Below are positions 10,336 to 21,656 of a stretch of DNA of 64,000 nucleotides, piece by piece. A program made the translations under genes and the position numbers. Source of the stretch: Rhizoclosmatium globosum (lineage: Eukaryota; Chytridiomycota; Chytridiomycetes; Chytridiales; Chytriomycetaceae); the NCBI GenBank assembly GCA_002104985.1, contig MCGO01000016.1:496001-560000 (forward strand). Direction: 5' to 3'. Position 1 is the first letter of the stretch. Every line of letters begins with the position of its first letter. The notes below the pieces were generated by a model. It worked only from the letters and a program-made list of their open reading frames with translations, was not told where the DNA came from and searched no databases.

Positions 10336-10527
10336 GATGCACAAGAATGCTCGCTTGGAACAACAGTTCGAAAGTTCGGACACTCTTTAATAAATGTATC
10401 TGTTTTCTCAGATATAGTACACAGACTTTCAGTAATACCAAACGACTGTGATGTTTTACAATCATAAGAAATGGTTGTGACAGAAAGGGATGGTTCGACA
10501 TCAAAGTAGCAGGAAACTCAAGGAAAG

Positions 10528-11512
10528 ATGCAAGCACTGTCGCGGCATGAAGTCCTTCTGCACCTCCCGCACCTTTCTCTCTCTGACACGCTCACCCTGC
10601 GCCAAAGCAGCCGATCGCTCAACGACGCCGTTCTCGCCTTGTCGCCGATCATCCTCCGATCCGAAGAAAGCAATCCCAGTCTCGACAACTTCTTCGCACC
10701 GCAATCCAACGAATGAATCCAAACAATCAAACAACAAACTTTATCTTCTTCAAATCAACTTTGTCGCCACTCAAACCGTTTCGACGAATCAAACTTGAAG
10801 TTACTCGCCTACCAACAACGCACTCTCTGAAAGAGACAGCCTCTTATCGAATCACTCCGTCCTGCTGCGCAACTTATACTATCCCTCTTCAATCTGCATT
10901 CGCTCGAATCAGTGAAGCCGTGGCAGCAAAACGAGGCGATTGTGCTCGGGTCCAAGTGCTCGGAACATCCTCCTTCTCAACAACTGCGAGTAATGTCGGT
11001 CCTTCTCCATCAGAAAGTACGTTCTTGTATCAAGTTTGACTTCATGGACGTGGTTTCTAACAACACACTCAGTAACAACCCTACATGACGGAACAGCAAT
11101 ATCCCTCCCCCACTTGGTCTACAACCACTACTTTGGAACAGACACACCGTCTCATCGTCGCGTCCTGAGTCACCCTATCGGTTCCTCTCAAGTCCTTTCG
11201 AAATTTCTTAAATCTTCAACAGTCTATTTGCAACTGTTATTCCGTGGTGGTGGGGAATACTTTTTGGAAGAGAGATATGAATGCGACGGTGACGGAACAG
11301 TCTTGTACCAAGTGTGTAATTCTCCGCGTGTTGATGCGATTGATGTATCGGTTTCACGTACAGCATTGTCCTTGCCAGATTCTTTGTCTTTAACGTTGAC
11401 AAAGTCGTCTGGTTGGATTACAGAGTTGTGGGATCGGATTGAACAGGATCCTCTGGATTTGAAGGGGCTGCATGAAGATATGACGGAACGAAAGTTTAAT
11501 CATCGGAAGTAG
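10528..11512 (+). CDS. F-box-like protein of unknown C-terminal domain
   Basis: ATG 10528 gives MQALSRHEVLLHLPHLSLSD followed by TLTLRQSSRSLNDAVLAL, the helix pattern of an F-box (LP-x-L, then LR-x-S-R-x-x-N). The frame switches several times through the middle (NEAIVLGSKCSEHPP, LRVMSVLLHQKVRSCIKFDF). The last part is a clean strand-rich region (STVYLQLLFRGGGEYFLEER, VDAIDVSVSRTALSLPDSLS) ending at 11512. The C-terminal family is not recognised. The length after correction is about 300 residues. If it is an F-box protein it would act as a substrate receptor of an SCF ubiquitin ligase. Confidence 0.55.
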
Positions 11513-11557
11513 GGGTTTGAATCTTCCAGTGGAAGGAACTAATAAATCATAATTAAT

Positions 11558-11803
11558 TCATATACATTGTTCAATTAATGAAGCCCTTGATGCGTCAGAT
11601 TTCAGAAGACAGTTGAAGTCTATGTCTTCCGAATTCGCCATCAAATTCATCCACTTTTCGGAATATTCTTTGGGCAGAATTGTCACCACCTCCAGTCCCA
11701 AAATCAAAATGACAGATGTGCAAAAACTGCCATATATGCGGGACTTTCCCTTTAGTATTTGAGCGAGCGGGCCCACCTGTGAATGGGGATTGATGAATAC
11801 CAC
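11558..11803 (-). pseudogene. Protein-coding fragment seeding the tandem repeats
   Basis: The minus-strand frame reads VVFINPHSQVGPLAQIL, then GSFCTSVILILGLEVVTILP, then a polar tail ending at 11558. There is no ATG at its beginning and no partner exons are recognisable. The core recurs in the two tandem copies, where it diverges after EYSEEWM. I take it as the 3' end of a gene that was copied into the array, or as a dead fragment. No function can be assigned. Confidence 0.35.
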
Positions 11804-12752
11804 AGGAAACTTAGGTTGCTAGACGTGCGAGGCCAAAGCTAGCGCGGGCGAATCGAGTTTTGTTATTTCACTTTTTTTAGGACGTGATGTCTTGTGTTGG
11901 CTGTGTTGTGTGTTTGTGAGCAGTTATGAATCAAAATACGACATTCCTTTCTGCACCTTCATTTTTTATTACATGTAGTAAGAGAACACCGACTACTCGC
12001 GAGAAGACTTGCTTTGATAATATGTCTCAATCAGCACTCCACCCAAAATCTCATCCATTCCTCGGAATATTCTTTGCCCAGAATTGTCACCACCTCCAAT
12101 CCCAAAATCAAAATGACAGATGTGCAAAAACTGCCATATATGCGGGACTTTCCCTCTAGTATTTGAGCGAGCGGGCCCACCTGTGAATGGGGATTGATGA
12201 ATACCACAGGAAACTTAGGTTGCTAGACGTGCGAGGCGAAAGCTAGCGCGGGCGAATCGGGTTTTGTTATTTTACTTTTTGGGACGCGATATGTTTTGTT
12301 GGCTGGTTTGGTTGTGTTGTGTGTGTGTGAGCAGTTATGAATCAAAAACAACATTCCTTTCTACACCATCATTTTTATTACGTGTAATCAGAGAAAACCA
12401 ACTACCGCGAGAAGACTTGCTTTGATAATATGCCTCAACCAACTCCACCCAAATCTCATCCATTCCTCGGAATATTCTTTGGGCAGAATTGTCACCACCT
12501 CCAATCCCAAAATCAAAATGACAGATGTGCAAAAACTGCCATATATGCGGGAATTTCCCTCTAGTATCTGAGCGAGCGGGCCCACCTGTGACTGGGGATT
12601 GATGAATACCACAGGAAACTTAAGTTGCTAGACGTGCGAGGCGAAAGCTAGCGCGGGCGAATCGGGTTTTGTTATTTCAACTTTTTGGGACGCGATATGT
12701 TGTGTTGGCTGGTTGTGTTGTGTGTTGTGAGCAGTTGTGAATCAAAATACAA
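11640..12752. repeat. Tandem array, three copies of a ~405-bp unit
   Basis: The landmark GGAATATTCTTTG recurs near 11656, 12064 and 12469, a period of about 405-408 bp. Each copy then has GTCACCACCTCC, AAAACTGCCATATATGCGGG, GAGCGAGCGGGCCCACCTGTG and a T/G-rich stretch with GTGTTGTGTGT. Copies are about 90% or more identical by eye. Copy 3 ends at about 12752, where similarity stops. Copy 1 starts inside the fragment at 11558-11803. The rest of 11513-12908 holds no other gene I can support. Confidence 0.85.
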
Positions 12753-12908
12753 CAAGTGTTTTTAAGAACATACAAGTTTTTGAACGTTCCCATCTTTATT
12801 TGCGTTTGCAGTTAATTTCCATTGCGAGATGCTTTTGCCAGTTAATCATACACCTTGCCACCGTCCGTACCACTGAATAGCGTTTTGCAAATTCCATGAC
12901 TCCTTCTT

Positions 12909-14017
12909 CTATCCGTATTCCAGGCCCAAATTTTTAACCCAATGTTGAATCAAGTCGAGATGTAGATGTAAGGGCTCATTGGTGAGTTCATCGTCAGTGG
13001 ATTTGTGCCGCAGAATGTATACAGTCTCTTTCAGGGATATACGGTTCTTCCATCGATATTGAAAGTTTGACTGTTTTAGTGATAGAGATTCAGTGTATCT
13101 ACTGACAGAATGGGAGTCTGTATTTCGAGTGAAGGTAGGACATTGTGTGCGTTTGAAGTCGTATTTCGATAGGGCTTTAATTTCTCGCGCGCAGATTTCC
13201 ATGAATTGAAAAGTTTACAGTCAGTATTTTGCTCCCCTGTTGGCTTCATAACACTGTCTTCGAAGTCTGGTTTAATTTCATTCGAGGTTGTTTTGGGTTG
13301 AGAAGTATAATTCGATTTAGTTGGAACTACTGGCTCAGCCGAGAGAGCAATCATGGGCATAACGTCCCGTTTCTCAGATGGTTGTTGTTTAGACGAATAT
13401 ACCTCTACACTATTGATCATTCCTTCGACGACATCAGTGCATCGATATTTCGACAGCACTTTCTCGATAGCCGGAAAATCAAAGAATTCTTCTGAATAAT
13501 CTTGGATGGCTGATGTTTGGTAGCTTCAGTAACCGTGAGGTTTGCAAATGATTCGTCCTCGATTCGTTTCCTTCGAATGGGCCGTCGAACAGGATTCAAA
13601 GATTCCTTTGAAGATATTCCATTTGCTTCACATGACGAGGTGTCAAAGGATGGATTTGAGGTGCGTATTCGTAACGTTGGTTTTGTAGGTGCTGCAAGTG
13701 ACAACTCCAAAGGTTCCAAAGTATTTACAGTCGTAAAACTGACATCTATTGAATCTGCATGAGTTGTTTCATTCCGTATGGCTGGAGACATGTACATGGA
13801 CTGTGAGGATTGTTCTACTGACGTCTGGATTGTCGATGGCTCAGGCGCAGGCAGTTTCATGGCAGATACTGTGTGAACAGTCAAAGACTCATAGATTCCA
13901 ATGATCTGATCGAGGGAATCATGCCCCCGATGTCTTGTTGGAGGTGAAGCGAGTTGGATGCAGTGCATCGATCCAAGGCAGGACCTGATCAAGCTTCTTT
14001 GACCCAGATTCAACCAT
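12909..14017 (-). CDS. Low-complexity Ser/Thr/Pro-rich protein, unknown
   Basis: ATG 14017 reads MVESGSKKLDQVLPWIDALH, then shifts frame at a GGGGG run near 13920 into a Ser/Thr/Pro-rich region with a basic patch (RRPIRRKRIEDES). A second shift near 13490 leads to another disordered stretch. A third frame supplies a more ordered C-terminus with KNRISLKETVYILRHK and LHLHLDLIQHWVKNLGLEYG, ending at 12909. The basic patch suggests a nuclear protein. I do not recognise the family. It is divergent from RLI1, the two ATGs being 137 bp apart, so the promoter is probably shared. Confidence 0.5.
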
Positions 14018-14154
14018 ATTAAACAAAGCGCGTCGAGACATTTCCCCTACTGAACAGTAACCGACCCAGTTACTTTTCCTTTAGTTTGTCTTCTTTTTGA
14101 CAAGCAAATTTTACGTTTTTTCTTCTTTCCCTTTGACGACAGTTGCAGCCCACA

Positions 14155-16408
14155 ATGAGTGACAAGCTTACTCGTATTGGTGTGTATTGATTACTGTTTG
14201 ATTGGCTTTGTTTTGTGTATTTGGGCGGTCACGTGGATTGACGGAACTGGCGGGAACTGGCCAGCCAATCAAGCGCCGCCTCTCGTTCCCCTTCACTAAA
14301 CTAAACAACTCTCTCCAAATCCAGCCATCCTCAATGCCGACAGATGCAAGCCAAAGAAGTGCAGACACGAATGTAAAAAGTCCTGTCCAGTCGTGAGAAT
14401 GGGTGGGTTCCCCTTTCCTTCACACACATCAAAACTCAAATATTGCAAATAGGAAAACTCTGTATCGAAGTCTCAATCACTTCCAAAATTGCATTCCTTT
14501 CCGAAGAGTGTGTATCGGATGCGGTATCTGTGTCAAGAAGTGTCCCTTTGAAGCCATCCACATCGTCAACTTGCCAACCAACTTGGAGAAGGAAGTGACT
14601 CACAGATACAGTGCCAACTCTTTCAAGTTGCACAGATTGCCGGTTCCAAGACCAGGACAAGTGTTGGGTCTTGTTGGGTACGTGACGTTTCCAATTTTGG
14701 CTGATTGAGGGACTAAAACGATGTTGTTAGAACCAACGGTATCGGTAAGAGTACCGCTTTGAAGATCTTGGCCGGAAAAGTCAAGCCAAACTTGGGTCGT
14801 TATGCGGTAATTGGCGCTCTAGGATCTCAGTAACCACCAACTGACTGTCGAAACGTACAACAGGAACCACCAGAGTGGGAGGAAATTCTCAAGTACTTCC
14901 GTGGATCCGAGTTGCAAAACTATTTCACCAAAATCCTCGAAGACAACTTGAAGGCTGTCATCAAACCACAATATGTTGATGCCATTCCAAAGGCTGTGAA
15001 GGGAAGCGTCAAGGAATTGCTTGAGAAGAAAGTGGAGCGAGGAAACATGGAGGAAATGATTGAGTTGTTGGGTATGTCGAATCTTGATATGTGTGGATCA
15101 GGCTAATATCTCGATCTTCAAGACCTCCGTGGAGTCTTGGAACGTGACATTGAAAACCTTTCTGGAGGAGAACTCCAGCGTTTCTCTATCGGTTTTGCTG
15201 CTATCCTCCAGGCCGACATTTACATGTTTGACGAACCTTCCTCCTACCTTGACGTAAAGCAACGTCTCAAAGCCTCCCGAGTCATCCGATCCCTCTCTCC
15301 CAACCACCTACGTTATTGTCGTCGAGCACGATTTGTCCGTTCTCGACTACCTCTCCGACTACATTTGTGTACTCTACGGAATGCCATCCGTCTACGGAGT
15401 CGTTACCTTGCCTTTCTGTTCGTGAAGGAATCAACATTTTCTTGGATGGAAAGGTCCCAACTGAGAACTTGCGTTTCCGTGACGAAAGTTTGACTTTCCG
15501 TCTTGCTGAGAACGCTGAGGACACTGTCGACAAGCACAGACGTTCAAGTACCCTGATATGACCAAAGACTGGGCGGTTTCCACTTACAGTGAAGGCTGGT
15601 GGATTCACTGACTCCGAGATCATTGTCATGTTGGGTGAAAACGGAACTGGAAAGGTACGTCCACTGCGAACTTACTAAACATGAAACTTAACCGCACTCG
15701 AAAAATAGACTACTTTCATCCGTATGTTGGCTGGAATGTTGCCACCTGACGAAACCAGCGACTACATGCCTGAACTCAACGTTTCATACAAACCTCAAAA
15801 GATCGCCCCAAATTCCCAGGAACCGTTCGCATGCTCCTCCTCAAAAAGATCAAATCCGCCTTCATGCACCAACAATTCCAAACCGACGTCGTGAAGCCCC
15901 TCCAAATCGAAGCCATCATTGACCAGGACGTCATGAACTTGTCTGGAGGAGAATTGCAACGTGTTGCTATCGTGTTGTGTCTCGGAACTCCTGCTGATAT
16001 CTACTTGATTGACGAGCCATCAGCGTACTTGGACTCTGAGCAGCGTATTATTGCTGCCAAGGTTATCAAGAAGTTTATTTTCCACTCAAAGAAGACTGCA
16101 TTCATTGTCGAGCACGATTTCATTATGGCCACATACTTGGCTGACCGTGTTATTGTGTATGATGGTACTCCTTCGCTCAAGGCCACCGCCAGCAGGTAAA
16201 TTACCATTATCACGTTGTCCACATGTATTAATTGTTTACGTACAACAGCCCAGAAGCTTTGTTGGGAGGAATGAACAAGTTCTTGGAAATGCTTGAAATC
16301 ACATTCCGTCGTGATCCAACCAACTTCCGTCCAAGAATCAACAAGCTGGACTCCGTGAAGGACAAAGAGCAGAAGCTTTCTGGAAACTTCTTCTTCATGG
16401 ATGAATAG
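14155..16408 (+). CDS. RLI1: ABCE1 / Rli1 ribosome-recycling ATPase
   Basis: ABCE1 splits post-termination ribosomes with eRF1/Dom34 in the cytosol. ATG 14155 gives MSDKLTRI; after intron 14180-14334 the first Fe-S cluster Cys set appears ([19 protein letters not shown]), and after intron 14403-14452 the second ([12 protein letters not shown]). NBD1 has Walker [10 protein letters not shown] (after intron 14678-14730), signature [10 protein letters not shown], Walker [12 protein letters not shown] and H-loop VVEHD. NBD2 has [30 protein letters not shown] and IVEHD. The protein ends FFFMDE at 16408. At least six frame slips break it (near 14510, 15303, 15417, 15542, 15575 and 15811). Since the gene is essential and every motif is intact, these are read as sequence errors. 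Confidence 0.95.
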
Positions 16409-16547
16409 AGGCGCTTTGGGGATTATTTAGGGGTTGCTGTTTCTTTTTTTCTTTTGAGTTTGTGATTTTATGAGTTGTTTTTGGATGAATGGGAGCTTTT
16501 ATTCTCAAATATATGCGTTGCATGATATATCGTCCAAGCTCAAAGAA

Positions 16548-17614
16548 TTATGGTATTTGGAAAATCTTTCGAACACAACAAGATAATTCATGATTGCCGC
16601 GGAAATTAAATCTTTCCAATTGTTTCAAGGCGGTCAATGCAAAAGGAACAGCTCCTGATAGACGATTATTTTCAAGATTCAAAGTTTCTAGATGAGAAAG
16701 CTGTCCCAGTTCTTCAGGAATATTCCCAACAAACCCACAATCAGACAAATCCAAATGACGCAGCTCAGTGTATTTGCCAACAAACTGTGGAATGAAGGAA
16801 GTTAGGTTCTGATTGGCGTACAGATCCAATCTCTGCAACTTTTTGAAAACTCCATCTTTGCCCCATGCTTCTGGAATAGGGCCTTCAATGTTTGTGTCAC
16901 CAATGAAAAGTGTTTCAAGGAGCGTTAGCTTCCCGAGCTCCGCAGGTAATTGGCCACAAATCCCGGTATTATACGCCAGTACCAAATGCTTCAACTTAGC
17001 AGAGATCCCAGCTCAACAGGAATATGGCCCTCAAGTTTATTCTTTCCCAAATACAGCGACTCGAGAGACGTAAGGTTTGCAAGGCCAACAGGAATGGTCC
17101 CTCAAGAAAATTAGCATGAGGTCAAGTCTTGTAAGCGACACTAGATTTTCAATCTCAGAGGTATAGGTCCAGTGAGTTCACATCCATTGATGTTTAAGAT
17201 GGTAAGGTGTTTCAGGAAGCAAAGTTGGCGAGGAATCCCAACATTGAGTGAAGTCCGAGTTAGGAAGGTGTCCTCAAAATCGATATCGACACCCCACGAC
17301 AGAAGCTCTAGGTTGTTTCTATAAGTGCGGATGTATGCTGTTTGATATGGTTCAGGGGCTTTCCAGTACGTTTCATCAAGAGCCAGCGGTTCCCAAGATT
17401 CAGGAGAGGCAAACTCAACATGATTGTGCAAACAGCGACGTAAGTTCATCGTGATAAACGACGAGGACTCGAGAATGGCTTTCAATGATGTGGATAAGCA
17501 CCGAAGCTTCCACACATCTTGAGGGCAAATCCAGCTGAAGATTTGCTCAACCAGTTCAAGAGGTAAATCAGTCATTTGAACATAATGCTTGTTGGGTGGA
17601 GTACTTCGATGCAT
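16548..17614 (-). CDS. F-box + plant-type LRR protein (paralogue A)
   Basis: ATG 17614 reads MHRSTPPNKHYVQ, then an F-box TDLPLELVEQIFSWICPQDV. A roughly 90-residue linker (YWKAPEPYQTAYIRTYRNN) leads to LRRs: LTILNINGCELTGPIPLRL, then in another frame LGKLTLLETLFIGDTNIEGP, ELRHLDLSDCGFVGNIPEEL and LETLNLENNRLSGAVPF. LxGxIP is the plant-type repeat. The closest relative is the next gene, 18546-19636, with the same order and strand. The likely role is an SCF substrate receptor with LRR recognition; the substrate is unknown. One frame slip lies near 17155 and another near 17000. Confidence 0.8.
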
Positions 17615-18545
17615 TTGCGATGATTGTGAACGTGGTGGTTGTGTTGCCAGTTGGTGTGTTTAATATATAATAAGATAATAGGCATAACAGGTAAAAATTA
17701 GATTCAATGGACATTCTATGGTCTCACGGTAAATTCACGGGTAAGTCAGAGAATAGACCAAAAAGGGCCGACTTACAGATTTTGTTCAAAATCCCGAGTG
17801 TTGTTTTGTATCGGTGGCGGAAGGGTCAAAAAGTATACATTCGAGTTAAAATCAGGTTTCGTTTATCAAATCGTCGGTTTATCTTTGTATTTCGATAGTC
17901 CCGGTTCGGTTTATCAAATTCCGCACTAACAAAAATTAATCCAGTCGAGACATCAGTTCCACATGAGCACAAAATATTCCACTTGTTCTCAGTCATCAGA
18001 TTATTATTAATAAACCTATAATACAAATGAGTTCAACAGGGTTTATAGATAGCTTTGGAGATAAGACACAAAGGGGCGATGATAAAGCTCTGGTGTTGCT
18101 GAGTTAGCTGTACTATCGTCAGCTTGGGGGCTTACTGCAGGCGCTGCCGCCGATTAATTGAACGCAATAACTCTTTTATTTACCCTTATCACCAATCTGG
18201 CAGTCAATTGGTCTGCGTGGTTAATGTAGAAACCAAAGAACTCAAGTCAAAACAATAGTGTCACAGTCATTAACCTCTCTTTGGATCTTGCGGTTAAGGT
18301 CTAAATCCCAAGCCTATTGCTAGCAGAACCCTATGCAGGCAAGCAAGACCATTTACGAGTGGGACATGTAACATGTTTCATTCAATTTTCGATTTCTGAT
18401 GTCGAACGTGAACACTGAACAAGTGGAATCAGAAAAGTTTCATTTGGAATTTTTGATTTACTTCGAATTTTTGATACACATTTTGACCCATCCGCCGCCA
18501 TAGTTTTTGAACGCAATCGAGCTTTTATTATCAAATGCACATGTG
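17615..18545. other. Intergenic spacer between the F-box/LRR paralogues
   Basis: This 930-bp AT-rich stretch has no supported gene. The block CGGTTTATC recurs within 17873-17922, with GTTTATCAAAT present twice, in a short imperfect repeat. The rest shows no ORF with coding character, no tRNA and no transposon signature that I can see. Confidence 0.6.
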
Positions 18546-19636
18546 TTACATGAGGTCAGTCCAAGTTTTAATAATTTTCAAATCCAGTGAAGCCCTTGGG
18601 AATACAAACGAGCAAGACAATCCTTCGTTGCCAATCAAATCGCATTTCTCCAAGTGTTGCAAGGTTGACAATTCAAAAGGAACTTCACCAACTAAGCAGT
18701 TATAACTGATATCCAAGGTTTCCAACTTCAAGAGTTGTCCCAATTCGCGAGGAATCTGAACAATGTTACAATAGGACAAATCTAAATAACGTAATTCCGA
18801 AAACCTTCCAAAATGGCGAATACAGCACGAAAGGCCATCGTTGGAGCTAAGTTCCAATGTTCGCAGCTGTTTGAACATACCATCCTGCCCCCATTCTTCC
18901 GGAAACGGTCCTTCTATATTTGTCTTCGCAATGTATAACTCCTCAAGGCACTCAAGTTTCCCCAGCTCGGCAGGTAAAGTACCCGAGATTCCTGTATGAC
19001 AGATACAACAGTTTCAACTTTGGCAATGATCCAAGCTCTGCAGGAATAGGTCCTCGAATTTGTTTATGCTCAGATACAGCGATTCGAGGATTTAAGCTTC
19101 GCCAGATTGGCTGGAATCGGACCCTCGAGAAGGTTATTATGCAAGTCAAGTCTCGTGAGAGACACAAGATTTTCAATCTCAGTAGGTATTTGTCCAGTGA
19201 GTTGACATCCATTGATGTTTAAAATGGTGATGTGTTCTAGGAGGCATAGTTGACGTGGTATCTGACTTCCAAGAAGGGCTTGTGTGTTCAAGGTCTCATC
19301 AAAGTTGGAATCAACACCCCATGAAAGCAGCTTTAAGTTGCTTCTGTAGTTGCGGATATATGCCGTCTGATATGGTTCAGGACTTTTCCAATACTGTACA
19401 TCAGGAGTCAGCGCCTCCCACGATTCAGGAGAGGCAAACTCAGCATGATTGTCCACAAATCGACGTAAGTTCATCGTGATAAAAGACGGACTCGAGAATG
19501 GCTTTGAATGATGTGGATAAGCACCGAGCTTCCACACATCTTGAGGGCGAATCCAGCGGAAGATTTGCTCAATGAGTTCAAAAGGTAGATCAGTCATCTG
19601 AGCATAATGCTGGCTGGGCGGAAGACTTTGGTGCAT
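18546..19636 (-). CDS. F-box + plant-type LRR protein (paralogue B)
   Basis: This is the sister of the 16548-17614 gene. ATG 19636 (MHQSLPPSQHYAQ) aligns with the paralogue's MHRSTPPNKHYVQ, so this start is preferred over upstream ATG 19720. The F-box is TDLPFELIEQIFRWIRPQDV. Right after it a missing T (AAGCTCGG versus AAGCTTCGG in the sister) throws the frame for about 18 codons until a compensating change. LRRs follow: LTILNINGCQLTGQIPTEI, LTRLDLHNNLLEGPIPANL, ELRYLDLSYCNIVQIPREL, LETLDISYNCLVGEVPFEL. The end at 18546 extends slightly beyond the sister's last repeat. The same SCF-receptor role is inferred. Confidence 0.8.
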
Positions 19637-19948
19637 TGAAATAAAACAGTTGGTGTAATCCGCAGCAAAGTGTTTTTTGGAACGGTAATAATATTGACTG
19701 TATACAAACACATCCTCCATTCAGAAAGAATATGATTTCTGATGGTATTGTAGTGGCCTTTTTCATTGAGTGTAGTAAACAAATACTGGGATTGGAGAGA
19801 TACTTAATTAGAACGGAACCACTGAAACTAAATGTAGCACTCAAGCATACAGCTGTTATCACCCTTTCTTCACTTTCGTTGATTAAATCTCATGAAGGAG
19901 ATCTTTGGAGGGGTGTGGCTGCAAAACAAAAAAGAAAACCAAACATCA
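19637..19948. other. Divergent intergenic region
   Basis: This 312-bp spacer lies between the F-box/LRR gene (minus) and the uridine kinase-UPRT gene (plus). It presumably holds both promoters. No gene, repeat or recognisable regulatory motif was seen. Confidence 0.5.
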
Positions 19949-21643
19949 ATGGGCGATTCAGGAGGCGGCATCACAGACGGAGACCACAAACTTCCACGCG
20001 GTCGATTCCCTTGGTACGTTTGAGGTATCTTATTCATGAGGAATAGGGCCTGATACAGCACTTGACACAGGTTCAGTGTGGATGGAAAGACACATAAGCC
20101 ATACATGATTGGAATTGGAGGCGGCTCAGCATCGGGAAAGACCTCTGTTGCTAACCACATTATCAAGAAGCTCGGCGTGCCCTGGGTAAGAGAGCTTAAA
20201 TCGGGAAATAGGCGGGTACTGATACTTCGTTTTGCCACCCAAAACAGGTTGTTCTCCTTCAGATGGATTCATTCTACAAGTCTCTTTCAAAGGCTGAAAT
20301 CGAGCAAGCTTATGCCAACAACTACAACTTTGACCACCCAAATTCGTTTGATTTTGACGTGTTGTTTGAGACTCTCAAGAACTTGAAGTCAGGGTATGCT
20401 CGGCTCTGCTTTGTGAGGATGGCAAGATTCGCACTAACTCTGTAACTTAATAGAGTGAAAGTTGATGTACCAATTTACGACTTTGGAACACACTCTCGTC
20501 TACTTGACCAAACAACGGCAATTTAGGTGCCAACATCATTATCTTCGAAGGAATCTTTGCACTCTACGACCCAAAAGTTCGTGATTTGATGGACTTGATG
20601 CTCTTCGTGGACACAGACTCTGACGTCCGTCTCGCTCGACGATTGAAACGTGATATCGCTGAACGTGGACGTGATATTCACGGAGTCTTGCAACAATACA
20701 AGAAATACGTCAAGCCAGCGTTCGATGACTACATTCTTCCAACCATGAAGCACGCCGACGTAATTGTTCCTCGTGGATCGGACAACGTTGCCGCCATCAA
20801 CGTTATTATGCAACATATCACGAGAGAATTGGATGCGAGAGACTTATCGCTCAGAAGCCAGCTGTTGCAGTTGCGATACCCAGCTCAAAAGCCTGATTCT
20901 GTTGTGGTGTTGGAATCAAACCCTGAAGTGCATGCGATGCTTCAAACTCTTGAAGAAAAAGGCGTCTCTAGAGAAGACTTTGAATTCATGGTTGACCGTC
21001 TGAGTAGACTTGTGGTCGAACGAGGATTGTTGGAATTTGAAAAAGTCAACCCTTCCATGATGGAAACTACAAACGTTCTCAAGCTCCATGAAAAGGTACG
21101 AATTTAGTTAACAACTACTAAATTGTACTAAATTCTGTCCATCAAGCTTTGTGGAGTTGTCGTCACAAGATCAAAGGGACCAACTATGCTCCATGGCTTG
21201 ACGCAAGTCATCAACAAACTCCCACTTGGAACTGTCATGCTTGTCAACCGATCAACTCTCGTTCTCCATCTCCAAGTGGTCACAGTGATGAAACGGCCGC
21301 AACACAGTTGGTGAACGATGTTGCTGAAATCGAACTCCATCACTGTCGTCTTCCCCGTGATATTCGTGACCGCGTTGTCATCATCACCGATGTGACCACT
21401 TCCACTGGTGCTGCCGCGATGATGGCTGTTCGAATTGTGCTGGATCATGGAGTCGAGGAAAAGAATATCATCTTCTTATCCCTTGTTGCTACATCGCATG
21501 GCTTGCACGTGTTGGCGAACGCGTTTCCTGAAGTCAAGATTGTTGTTGCACATGTTGTCAGTGAGATTTATCCAGGAATCAGACAGATTGAAGAGATTCG
21601 TCACTTTGGAGACCGTAGCTTTACTGATTTAATTTCGCCGTGA
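19949..21643 (+). CDS. Uridine kinase-UPRT fusion (UCKL1-like)
   Basis: This enzyme phosphorylates uridine/cytidine for pyrimidine salvage in the cytosol. ATG 19949 encodes [20 protein letters not shown]; an intron (GTACGT...GACACAG) then joins to [18 protein letters not shown]. The P-loop is [10 protein letters not shown], the substrate region [17 protein letters not shown] and [12 protein letters not shown], and the later kinase core is [20 protein letters not shown] and [17 protein letters not shown]. The C-terminal third is a phosphoribosyltransferase fold ending [20 protein letters not shown] and [13 protein letters not shown], as in UCKL1 proteins, where UPRT activity is often uncertain. 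A missing base near 20526 and slips near 21240-21300 break the frame. The gene ends 14 bp from the convergent membrane-protein gene. Confidence 0.9.
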
Positions 21644-21656
21644 AGGAAATAGATCG

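Noticed and set aside
14155..16408. RLI1 as a pseudogene because of its broken frame
   Set aside because: Every catalytic and Fe-S motif is intact and the gene is essential. Neighbouring conserved genes show the same kind of small indels, so sequence error is the simpler reading.
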